A DNA stretch of 64,000 nucleotides from Mytilus californianus (Eukaryota > Mollusca > Bivalvia > Mytilida > Mytilidae). Of the stretch, positions 41,985 to 52,372 are shown one piece after another; the stretch's first letter is position 1; every line of letters starts with the position of its first letter. The stretch is from positions 81,341,143-81,405,142 of the forward strand of contig NW_026262679.1 in assembly GCF_021869535.1 (NCBI RefSeq), written 5' to 3'. The notes under the pieces were generated by a model. The model did not search any database. It saw only the letters and a program-made list of their open reading frames with translations, and was not told the origin of the DNA. The position numbers and the translations under genes were made by a program.

Positions 41985-42195
41985 TACTGTAAATTCAGAA
42001 ATTATTGCGTGCATTTATTATTGCGATTTTTCAAAAATGGACGAGAATGCGATTTTAATTATTGCGATTTCAGAAAAATATATATACAGATCTATGTTTT
42101 AGTTATCAAAATGCGAGTTCTTATTATTGCGATACTCGCCTAGTCGAATTATTCGCATTAATAAAAACCTCGCAATAATTTCTGAATTTACAGTA
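41985..42195. mobile_element. Short TIR-MITE, ATTATTGCG family, copy 2 (near-perfect ends)
   Basis: TACTGTAAATTCAGAAATTA and TAATTTCTGAATTTACAGTA are perfectly inverted for 20 bp, continuing TTGCG/CGCAA. 211 bp, no ORF; a young copy. Confidence 0.9.
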
Positions 42196-42411
42196 TCTAA
42201 GACAAAAAATATCAATCAGTACACATCCAACATCCAATAGATTTAGTGTAAAGACTCCATTAACAGTCAGAGAAAAACATGACCTTGTGCAATGCCAAAA
42301 TATATTTATCGACACGGACAGATTGTAGTACCACGAAAGTACATGTGTGTAATATTTAGTATGGTTTTATTTCATGATAACGAAATCAATATCTATACCA
42401 ATAACAAGAAT

Positions 42412-44017
42412 GTACACGCTGAAAAGTCTCGCCTGTTTTACTGACCATTGATTTTATATTGAAAGTCTTAAAAAATAAAGGTTTTTTTTACTACAAGTAT
42501 CACATAAACTTAACATTTTTTAAAGATCCATGACAATGGAGTCATGGTCAGATAAAAACTGTCATGCAGACATGTGCATCTTACAATTATTCCATACACC
42601 AAATAAAGTTGACCTATTGCTTATGGTAATTGAAAAACAGACCAAAACACAAAGACTTAATGTTAACCAATGAACCATAAAAATGAGGTCAAGGTCAGAT
42701 AATAAAGGCTAGACAGACATAAAATTGAGAATGGAAATGGGGAATGTGTCAAAGAGACAACAACCCGACCATAGAGCAGACAACAGCCGAAGGTCACCAA
42801 TGGGTCTTCAATGCAGCGAGAAACTCCCGCACCTGGAGGAGTCCTTCAGCTGGCCCCTAAACAAATATGTATACTAGTTCAGTGATAATGGACGTCATAC
42901 TAAACTCCAAATTAAACACAAGAAACTAAAATTAAAAATGATACAAGACTAACAAAGGCCAGAGGCTCCTGACTTGGGACAGGCGCAAAAATGCGGCGGG
43001 GTTAAATGTTTTTTGAGATCTCAACCCTCCCCCTATACCTCTTGCCAATGTAGAAAAAACAATCGCACAAAAGTACGCACGGTAAAACTCAGTTTAAGAG
43101 AAGTCCGAATCCGATGTCAGAATAGGAAACAAAAGAAAATAAACAAAATGACAATAATACATAAATAACAACAGACTACTAGCAGTTACTGACATGCCAG
43201 CTCCAGACCTCAATTAAACTGATTGAAAGATTATGTCTTCATCATATGAATATCAGGCACAATCCCTCCTGTATGTACACCTTACAATCATTCCTTACAC
43301 CAATAATAGTTGACCTATTGATATTAGTATTTGAAAAACAGACCAAAACACAAAATTTAACATTGACCAATTAACCATGAAAATGAGGTCAAGGTCAGAT
43401 GACACCAGCTAGACAGACATGAACACCTTACAATCATTCCATACACCAAATATAGTTAACCTATTGCTTGCAGTACTTGAAAAACAGACCAAAACACAAA
43501 AAAATAACAATGACCAATGAACCATGAAAATGAGGTCAAGGTCAGATGAAACTTGCCAGTCTGACATGTACCCCTTACAATCATTCCATACACCACATAT
43601 AGTTGACCTGTTCTTGTATCTGAGAAACAGACCTAATCAAGTAACTTTAACCTTGATCACTGATCCATGAATTGAGGTCGAGGTCAGGTTAACTCAGTCT
43701 GACGGACATGTAGACATTGCAAGGAACCCATATACCAAATATAGTTATCATATTACTCATAATAAGCGAGAAATTCACATGACAAAAAAAATTTTTTTTT
43801 TCACACAGTTACTAAACCATGAAAATGAGGTCAAGGACAATGGGCATATGACAGACGGAAACTTTGTAACATAAGGTATCTGCATATTAGGTATGAAGCA
43901 TCCAGGTCTTCTACCTTCTGAAATATAAAGCTTTATACAAATAGTTTACGCCGCCGCCGGATAGTAATACCTATGTCTCGCATACTGCGACTTTCTTCAC
44001 ACTTCACAGGCGAGACA
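42412..44017 (+). mobile_element. Tandem-core element A, copy split by a retroelement tail
   Basis: Left end AACAAGAATGTACACGCTGA. GAGGTCAAGGTCA blocks occur before and after the insert 42721-43268. Right hairpin at 43974-44017 has outer arms TGTCTCGC and GCGAGACA. Confidence 0.8.
42721..43268 (-). mobile_element. Retroelement 3' tail, family T1, inserted in element A
   Basis: About 548 bp, the reverse complement of 30640-31178, from AAAATTGAGAATGGAAATGG to GAATATCAGGCACAATCCCT. The broken monomer reads CAGACAT before and ATGTACACC after it, so the target duplication is at most a few bases (AT shared). Confidence 0.8.
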
Positions 44018-44585
44018 AAAACAATATTCAAAGATTTAATTACAGTTTTGAATAAGTAACCTTTTAGAATATATTTATTTAAAGGATTGATAAGATTACC
44101 CATGTAGACTATGTAAAAGTTTAAAAGTCAAAAGACCACGACTTAGGAAACTAGCAAGTTCAGATTTTTATTAGGATTATTTTTTGTTTCCACTTTTGAT
44201 TTTTGTCTTTCATCTCCTTTTATTCATATGCCTGTGAATCATGTGTACATAAAATTCAAGTAAACTGAAAACAAGAATGCACCCATTATCATGCTTAAAG
44301 CACACCCTCACTTGTAATTCAAAATATTGTATTGGTGTGGACTATGTTCACTGTTAGATATCCTCTAGTATTGTTGAATAATACTATCTCATTGTTTTTT
44401 ATCCCACATATTTTTTTCATTCACAAGAATATTTTATAGAGATGTCCATCTAATGTTGAAGATTGTACAATTTCAAAACAATACTTATCAATTAAGCCTC
44501 CTCTCGTTACATCTGCCCAATGATACACATATCGCTTTTGCAATGAATACAGTTCCATAATTCCTCAATATCATATCAGAAATGT
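44018..44585. other. No gene or named repeat seen
   Basis: AT-rich DNA with a trace of element B (AAGTTTAAAAGTCAAAAGAC near 44112). Confidence 0.4.
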
Positions 44586-44589
44586 TTAA

Positions 44590-44865
44590 ACAATAAAAAC
44601 AAAGTAAAAATAAAATAGATATAAACCAGTCACCAAAGTTTCATGAAAACTGCTCAAAGCATTTTTGAGTTGACTGAAAACTGGAAACTTGGAAAAGTAA
44701 AATCCCAAATTTATTAAAATCGAAAGGGAGCATCCGTCAATAGATATAAACAATTCACTAAAGTTTCATGAGTATTGGTGAAAGGGTTTTTGTTCGATAT
44801 GTTGACAATGGACGGACAGACAACGGTAAACCATAATAAATCCCTTAAACAGGCCTATCAAAAGG
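44590..44865 (+). mobile_element. MITE fragment, right end, diverged (as 5501-6447)
   Basis: AGATATAAACCAGTCACCAAAG-type monomers and GATATGTTGACAATGGACGG, then AAACCATAATAAATCCC. The left part is absent. Confidence 0.55.
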
Positions 44866-45198
44866 TTACCTTAGTCCTACCATTAAGTTTGTTTATGAAA
44901 CACAATACAATCATAACAAAAAAAGTTACGAAAATATATCTTTAATACAAAATATAACATATTTTTTATATCATCATTGTATAAAATATAATGTATTTGT
45001 TATTTATTGCTATTTTCATAAATTTTCCTTTGAATTTTGTTTGATCATTTTCCATCACAATCTCCTTAACTGAGAAGGGTTTTTTCTCCGTTGAGTAGAT
45101 TGAGAATGAGACGATATAATGTGTCATTAACATTGCTTTGGAAAAAGCTATATACACATCGATTATGATATTTTTGAAAAGCTCTGTCTATTCATTTT

Positions 45199-45327
45199 AG
45201 ATTATTTAGTTTTAGAAACAAGAGTGAGTTTCTAGGCTACAATTCATTTCAGGGGTTGGCGCCTAACGCCTATCGCTGAGATTGCAATGGAGAATTTCCC
45301 TCTTGTTTCAGAAACCATAGATAATCT
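45199..45327. repeat. 129-bp foldback MITE
   Basis: Left AGATTATTTAGTTTTAGAAA then CAAGAG; right CTCTTGTTTCAGAAACCATA then GATAATCT. Arms invert around a centre with GGCGCC. No ORF. Confidence 0.7.
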
Positions 45328-45724
45328 ATAATCATTAAGATTAAATATCCAATAGAAAGAAATTTTCAAAATAGTTTATTTTGGTGATTAACTATTTGAT
45401 TTGATATTTCGTCATTGCATTATATTTTATACTGAACACTTTCAGAGATATTTTAATTACAAACAATGAAAAGAATAAACAAAATTATATACAGCATTGA
45501 GCAACAATTTGCTACTAAAAACTCACAATCGGTTTTTTTTTTTTTTATACAAGATATGGAATATTTCCACCACATACTATTTGATAATCAATATCAGTTA
45601 TGTTGTAGCATATATGTGTAAAAATTTTCACTCGATAGAACTAGAATAAGTTGGCAAATTAAAAATTTATTGAAGCAATTTTTAGAAATACATAGTTTCT
45701 TTTACATTCTATAATGAATGATTC

Positions 45725-45935
45725 CTTGATTTATTTTTGGTGTTTAACGCCACTGTCAACACTTAATTTTTTTTTTTGTAGCAGTCAGGTTTTATTGGTG
45801 GAGGAAGCTGAAGTGTCTGGAGATTACCACAGACCTTCAGCAAGAAAATTTACACTCCTAGCCAATTAAGATTGAAATTGGCCATGTGCGGGGTTCAAAC
45901 TCACAACCTCAGTGTTGACAGGCTTGTGATACAGT
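45725..45935 (+). mobile_element. SINE-like dispersed repeat
   Basis: GGTGTTTAACGCCACTGTCA, then TTTATTGGTGGAGGAAGCTG, ATTAAGATTGAAATTGGCCA, and GGGGTTCAAACTCACAACCT, which contains a pol III B-box-like GGTTCAAAC. I know this pattern as a common mollusc repeat; the tRNA-derived origin is inference and the right end is lost. Confidence 0.55.
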
Positions 45936-46830
45936 AGTTGAATTTTTTAAAATGAAGAACTCACCTTGTATTTCAGGGACAGGAAGATTTTTTAAAATGA
46001 AAATGCTAGCCTTGCTTTATTACTTAAAAATTAACTTAACAGGATGAAAATGAGTATTCATCAGTGTATAATTGTGCACAAATTTGATAAATTAATATTC
46101 ATGTGGCAAACCTTCACGAAATTTAAAATTTTTAGAAAATGTACAAATATTGTTTTTAGCATGCATTTTCACTATGACCCTTTAAAGCCTTTCACATTCT
46201 TTTAAAGATTTCCAATACGGTACTTGTTTAATTGTTGTTATAAATTCAAATGGCTTAAATGGGGACTACCAAGACGACCAGTGAACTGAACATTTGCTAA
46301 ACATAGAATATAACAGGACGTTATTGGTACTGTACAGTTTAAGTAAACATGTATTTGTATACCTGCTATCTGTACAACAGTTGCAGGATAGAAGAAAAAT
46401 ATAACAAGTTTAATAAATAAACAATATAATACAAAAAAATATACAATTTATAACAAAAGCCATAATGTGAAATTATATATAAAGCCGTCTGTTGTTTCAT
46501 GTGAACTGTTTTGGTTTTTCCAACTTGTCCACTTCATTTTAAATTTAAGTCAAACCAATTAAATCATTTCCTAAGCAGATTTATGAACAAATGTTTTTTA
46601 ATAGTCAAATATGTGATGTAGACGTTTTAAATGGTATGTCTAACGATGAAAACAAAATTTATGGTGGTTTCCTAACAACAAAGCTTGTTATTTTATTTCC
46701 AAAATCTGCAATTAAATATTTTTTTGAGGGAAAGAGTCTGCTATACTTGCATTTTCTTATTATAAATACCAAATTAAGTTTAAATAAAGCTGTGTTTTAT
46801 TCTAAATACATATAATAATAGAGGGTAGGA
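45936..46830. other. No gene or named repeat seen
   Basis: AT-rich intergenic DNA. Open frame 46591-46815 has no family resemblance. Confidence 0.4.
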
Positions 46831-46834
46831 ATGC

Positions 46835-47085
46835 CCTTTACAGTCAAGTCGTCAAACAGTCATTTTCGACTACCGTTAGGGTCAAATTGGTTAAAATTTT
46901 ATCGTGATTCGTCAGAAGTCTCAAATAATTAACCGTTACTGTTATTTTTGAAAAGAATTTAATGTGATTTGTCAAACTCAGTCAATTTTTTTTTATCGTC
47001 ATGCACCAAAAACTACCTATAACGTCATTTGGCCAGATTTTTACCGTTATTTGTCATGAAGGTACCCCATTATAACCCTAGGTAA
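46835..47085. repeat. GTCA-rich dispersed repeat fragment
   Basis: Repeated short blocks of CGTCAAA, ACCGTTA and TTTGTCAT (CGTTACTGTTATTTTTGAAA, TTTACCGTTATTTGTCATGA). It looks like the decayed interior of a mobile element; the family is not recognised. Confidence 0.35.
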
Positions 47086-48825
47086 AAAAGTTATACATTG
47101 TATGATATATTTTCGTAGTCTCTCAACTCTTAGAGTGGCTTTTATATATTGATTTGTTCTTCTATTATTTTTCTTTATCTAGTTGTAAGAGACTTTGTTG
47201 ATTATCTTATTCAAATGGCTGTAATTAACTTCTCATTTATTATAATGCAGATGTCTTAAATAATTTTATAAGACTAATAAAAACATTTTGAAGAGACAAA
47301 AGGTTTTAGTAATTGAAGCTTAAAATCCTTTAATACTGATAATATCAAATAATATAAAATAAAATAAATAATATTGCACAATATAAATGTAAGACATATA
47401 ATTGTACCAATGACATGTCTGAGCATACCACAAACCCAATGAGTGTTTCTAAGTTGACATGTCTGAGCATACCACAAAATGAACTCTTCACATTAATATA
47501 ATTTGCAAACAAATGTGATCGAAGTAAGCTTTCTTTTATATTATGATTTTTTTTTTTAAAGAATTTAAAAAAGGGAAAATATTATATTAACAGTATATAT
47601 CTAATAAGAGGGGAATGTGCAGTTATGTTCAGCCTCTTGTGGGAAACTGTCAACCAACCATATATCTACTTAGTAAAGATTACTTATACATACAATGAAA
47701 AGAATAGCGTTTTATTCCAATTATCATAACTAGCAATTATGCAATCAAACATAATATTTACTGAAGAATTTACAGCTGCCAGTGAAAATTAAGCCATTGA
47801 CAAAGACTTTTTGATATTCAGATGCCCTCTCTTTGGCTTACAATAAAGAATGGGTTTCATCATTGATGGCCACCGTAAACCTCATTCAGGGACAATTTAA
47901 ATCAAGATATAAAAGGTTTGGCTATTCTATTTTAAATATTTTAAAAATCAAATTTGAAAGGTTGTAATCAATTGTAAATTTTGAACAATTTATTTCCCGT
48001 TAAGTTTTTTGAACCAGCATTTTATATCTGAAAGAGGCATTCTTAAGTAAATTACTTGAGGTGGATTCAGTGGATTAATGTCCTACTGAGTAACTTAATG
48101 CCTTAAGATACAATAGAATATGCATAAACTAAATCAATTGCCATGGTTTTAATGATTTTTTTTTTGGGGGGGGTCTGCAATTAAACTTCAAATTTATGTG
48201 TTACTTGTCAATAAAAAAATAATCATTCCCCTAAAAGTCTAATTTAATACTACTTGAAAATTTAATAAATTAGAATGTAGCTGTACAAAATGTTGGAATC
48301 CCATAAAATTGCCAAAATATGAAATTAACACCAATCTTATCGTTTCTATTTTACTTTAAAACGTGAAAGGATTTTTGAAGGTTTTGGAGTCTCAAAAACC
48401 ACTAATTAAGAATGATTGGAAAGTTTGAAAAAAATGACAAATCAACTACCTATATCCAATGGAATAATAGATCATGAAAATGCAGGTAAACAACAAAAGC
48501 AATCAAATATATCATTCACCATTGATAAAGAAATCTAAGATATTTTCAATCAAACTTTGGTGTACAAAAGGGTCTTTTCAACCCACTGAACATTATCGAT
48601 AATAAGGATCTTGTTCACTCCTAGAGAATTTTCAGCCTTTGATGAATAAGGGTCTTGTTCTTTCATGTAAACATTTTCAATCTAACTTTGGTGTACAATA
48701 GGGGTCTTTTTCAACCCATTGAGCATTGCCAAACCAAACTTATTTCAAGATATATTGTTTATGGCTCATGATATTGTCTGGAAATGAATGATGATGACTC
48801 TAAGAGCAGATTATGAGACAAGTTG
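47086..48825. other. No gene seen; two short local repeats
   Basis: AT-rich. ATGTCTGAGCATACCACAAA occurs twice (47416 and 47459), and CTTTGGTGTACAA(A/T)AGGGTCTTTT-like blocks at 48555 and 48680 form a loose duplication. No coding evidence. Confidence 0.45.
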
Positions 48826-48829
48826 GACT

Positions 48830-50020
48830 ATGGCACAGCTCAAAGATACTAAATTCTTCATTCTATCAGTCAAATGGATAAAAAAAATAAAAATAAAACA
48901 TTGACACGAGTCATCTTATGACAAGTCATTTTATCAGTCACAAAAGTCTAGACTGCTTTTCTGATATTTGGAAACAAATACCCATTATATCTTGCATTAT
49001 TCTAACAACCCACATCTTATCGATACTTTAAACTGTTTAGTATATCCCCTGATATGGGATAAAAGAGTGTATACTTTTGTGTTTTACTTGATAACGGAAC
49101 AATTACAGTCTCTTCAAGGAATCATCTAGACTGATCAGAACAGGGATTAAAATGTGTAGATCTGAGGTCAAGCCCTTTATGTCATATCAGATTAGTTGAT
49201 CGTAGTTTGTTTTATATTCAGTGGTGAATATTAAATGCATTTTCAGACAGAAAAAAATAAGGGGACAAGAAATTTGGACTGCTAAAGGAAAAAAAAAAAT
49301 TATACTGGGAAGGAAAAAAAAAATTTCATTGCAACACCACCTACATAACCCTCAGAGCAGTTTTGAGTCTTGAATTTGCAATGCAACACCACCTACAGAA
49401 CCTCAGAACAGTTTGCTTCTTGGATTGGCATCGCAATACCACTTACATACCCTCAGAGCAGTTTGATACTTGTATTTGTAATGCAACACCATCTACAGAA
49501 CCCTCAGAACAGTTTTATTCTTGAATGTGCATCGCAACACCACCTACACAACCCTCAGAACAGTTCAATTCTTGAATTTGCATTGCAACACCACTTACAG
49601 AACCCTCAAAGTAGTTAAATTCTTGAATTTGCATTCCAACACCATATACAGAACTCTCAGAGCAGTTTGATCCTTAAATTTGCATTGCAACCCCACCAAC
49701 AGAACCCTCAAAGCAGTTTTATTCTTGAATTTGCATTGCAACACCACCTACAGAACCCTCAGAGCAGTTTGATTCTTTAACTTGGAGAGATGAAGTCACT
49801 TTCACATCAGATGAACTTCCTAATCATGGGTTTTACATCCATATACCAAAAGTCATGGTTACAATTTGTTGTTTTCTGTCAAGGTATTTCACAATATAAG
49901 TGCCTGATTTGTCTTCCACATTAAGAAACATTAAAATTTCTAACTCATCTTCATAAATTCAACAATTTTGATACATTTCTATAGCACAACTCTAAAAGTT
50001 TGCATGATTACACTTTATTT
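48830..50020 (+). repeat. Old diverged relative of the macrosatellite unit (U0)
   Basis: 48830-49090 matches 54445-54725 (GGACTATGGCACAGCTCAAA, CTGATATTTGG, ATATGGGATAAA) and 49860-50000 matches 54725-54850 (GTTTTCTGTCAAGGTATTTC). Between them lie about 770 bp absent from the A-type units, including the 51-bp minisatellite. Confidence 0.8.
49328..49790 (+). repeat. 51-bp minisatellite, nine copies
   Basis: Unit TGCATTGCAACACCACCTAC, AGAACCCTCAGAGCAGTTTG, ATTCTTGAATT. The CAACACCAC anchors step by about 51 bp from 49333 to 49740. As 51 is 17 codons, a frame stays open for 82 codons, but repeat length explains this. Two copies also occur at 58600-58690. Confidence 0.93.
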
Positions 50021-50386
50021 GAACTTTGGTGGATAGTTGTCTCATTGACAATCATATTTCATCTCCTTATTTTCATATGGGTTGGCAGGATTGTATGCCA
50101 GGAAAATATGACTACAAACTAGAAAATTAGGCCATTTTGGATTGGAGCAGAAATTTTGCTCATTAACAAAGCAATGATAGCATATTGGTAAGCTAGGTTT
50201 GTAACATATGTTAGTTATATGATGTTTTAGAATTTAGAATAAACATGCAAAGATGTTATCTTGCAAGACATTTTTTTTTAAATTAAAAAAATTCATAAGC
50301 TCCTTGATCCTTTTCACACTTTATTTACTTTTCAGATATTGCAACTTAACTCCTTTGTTTTCCAAATGGCTTTTAGAAAATGAGAT

Positions 50387-50935
50387 GAATACATTATATA
50401 TTTCCCTCTTCTGCCTCCTACTGAAGAGGAAAACAACAATGTTATTTCAAGTAGGACAAAAAAAAACATGACCTCTCCTTACTCAAGAGGAGAAAAACCA
50501 TGTTTTCTTTATCAAAGGTGAGTAAAGAAAAAATCATAATTTCCCTCCACTCCAATGAAAAAGATGCACCATTCTTTCCTCCTCAATGGAGACAAAAGAG
50601 AAGGAAGGGAAGATACTCTTTTCCAGAAGGTGGGAAAATTATAATTTGCTAAGGACAGAGACCATAATACATTATATATTTTCCTCTTCCGTCTCCTGAA
50701 GAGTAAAACAACAATGTATTGTTTAATTATGACAAATTAAAACCCATGATTCCTCCTACTCAGGAGAGAAACCATGATTTTTTTTATTAAAAAAAGGTAT
50801 AGGAACCTTTATCTTTTCTCCACTGAAATGAGAAAGATGCACCATTCATCCTTCTTGGAGACAAATGAGAAGGGGAATGAAATTCTTCTTCAAAAGGAGG
50901 GAAAAATTTAAGAATAAGAGACCAAAATCATATCT
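50387..50935 (+). repeat. Tandem duplication of about 283 bp rich in small hairpins
   Basis: Two diverged copies start ATACATTATATATTTCCCTC (50390) and ATACATTATATATTTTCCTC (50670). Each carries CTACTGAAGAGG or CTCCTGAAGAG, CTCCTACTCAGGAG-type palindromes and AAAGATGCACCATTC. No ORF. Confidence 0.75.
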
Positions 50936-51620
50936 AATACCACATTTTCTGTGAAGAGAAAATCCATAAGAAAAGAGGCATTAGAAATACAGTAGATTTG
51001 AAAGGAGAAAATGATATTTTGCTCCTCACAGAAGAGATTGAAAAAGTTCATAGCCTACCAAAACACCAAAGATTAATTATAACTAAGGTGATCCAGAAGG
51101 GTGTGTACTTTTGGCTCAATCCAGTGAAAAGTAAAAGTGTATTGAGGATCCAGGAGTTGAATTTTTACTACATAGATTTAAAAACTAAATATGTCCTAAA
51201 ATTGTTTTTTTTTTGCTACAATGTCCATTAAAATTGGAATTTTAAATGAAACTACAAAAAAAACAAATACATGCTATAGACCAACATTAGCAATGCCAGC
51301 ACTGCTTTGTAGAAATAATATTTCATTGAAAGAACCTATAGCGAGATAGGTCACATACCCAGGTCCCTTCCAAAATAATCACCATCTGAAATTTTGTACA
51401 AGTCACACTCCCAAAAGGTGCCCTTACACTATTTCAAGTCTTAAATCAGCCTAAATCTATGAAAGCTGAGAATAAATTGAACAGAAACCATCAAAGATTA
51501 TCAAAGATTAATGTTAACTGGTAAAACAGAATACATTTATCAATAAATCATGGGAAAAGTTATAACTCCTCTAGATGCAATCTGTTGATCATAAAGGAGC
51601 ATCTATCAAAGATTTATAAA
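50936..51620. other. No gene or named repeat seen
   Basis: AT-rich. The 77-codon frame at 50998-51231 matches nothing I know and lacks splice or promoter context. Confidence 0.4.
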
Positions 51621-51624
51621 ACTT

Positions 51625-51745
51625 CATATAAAAATAAGGAGATGAGGTATGATTGCCAATGAGACCACTATCCACCAAAGTCCAAATAAAGTGGATGTGA
51701 GCAATTATAGGCAACCGTACGGCCTTCAACAATGAGAATCAAAGT
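51625..51745 (-). mobile_element. Retroelement 3' tail, family T2, fragment
   Basis: GGTATGATTGCCAATGAGAC, then CAACCGTACGGCCTTCAACA: the reverse complement of the T2 right end. Confidence 0.7.
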
Positions 51746-51989
51746 GCTGGATAGCACCTCTGGGAAGTTTCCAACTGTAGATGTGTATTATTTCAAATAG
51801 GTTATAGATGTGTATTATTTCAAATATGTATTTAATCACAGCTTTGATATTTTTTAACTAAGCCATTTTCTTTTCAGCAATTATCAAAAATCACTTTTTT
51901 TCTTATGTTCGTCAAATAAAATTTTGATATTTTCTATTGCAACCTTAAACTGTAGATCTAAAATAATCAAATATACAATAAGCTCTGTT

Positions 51990-52260
51990 AATCTCTTTAT
52001 GTGCCCATGCCATATCTAGGGCCTGTGATTTTATAGTATTTTTTTCCATTTGTAACTGGGCATAACCTTAACAATAACAGTAAAATGACAGCACCAAACT
52101 TGGTCTTGGTTTTGTGGTTAAAAGTATTGTGTATAAGTTTCGTAACATTTGGTTGAGGCACACTAAAGTTAGAGTATGGAATTGAAAAAAATTTGTAAGT
52201 GTTCCGCGGAACCTGGTGTCTCACCTACTTTTGCTGTTAATCGCAGGCTCCACAAAAATG
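51990..52260 (+). mobile_element. Tandem-core element C fragment ending in an A-type hairpin
   Basis: Core C sequence (GTATAAGTTTCGTAACATTT, GGTTGAGGCACACTAAAGTT) is followed by GGTGTCTCACCTACTTTTGC and ATCGCAGGCTCCACA, a decayed version of the hairpin that ends elements A and B. Confidence 0.6.
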
Positions 52261-52372
52261 AGGAAAAAAATTATAAAAATATTCCTCTCTATACTATCTT
52301 TTGATTGTAAGAAGCTTCTGTCCAAGTTTGGTAAAAATCCAGGATAGTTTATGAATTTAATAAATGTTTGTA

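Noticed and set aside
49370-49618. An 82-codon ORF with 17-residue repeats (QHHLQNPQ)
   Set aside because: The frame stays open only because the minisatellite unit is 51 bp; no start context, no relatives, and the unit drifts.
50998-51231. 77-codon ORF starting MKGENDILLLTEEIEK
   Set aside because: No family resemblance and no splice or promoter context; consistent with chance in AT-rich DNA.
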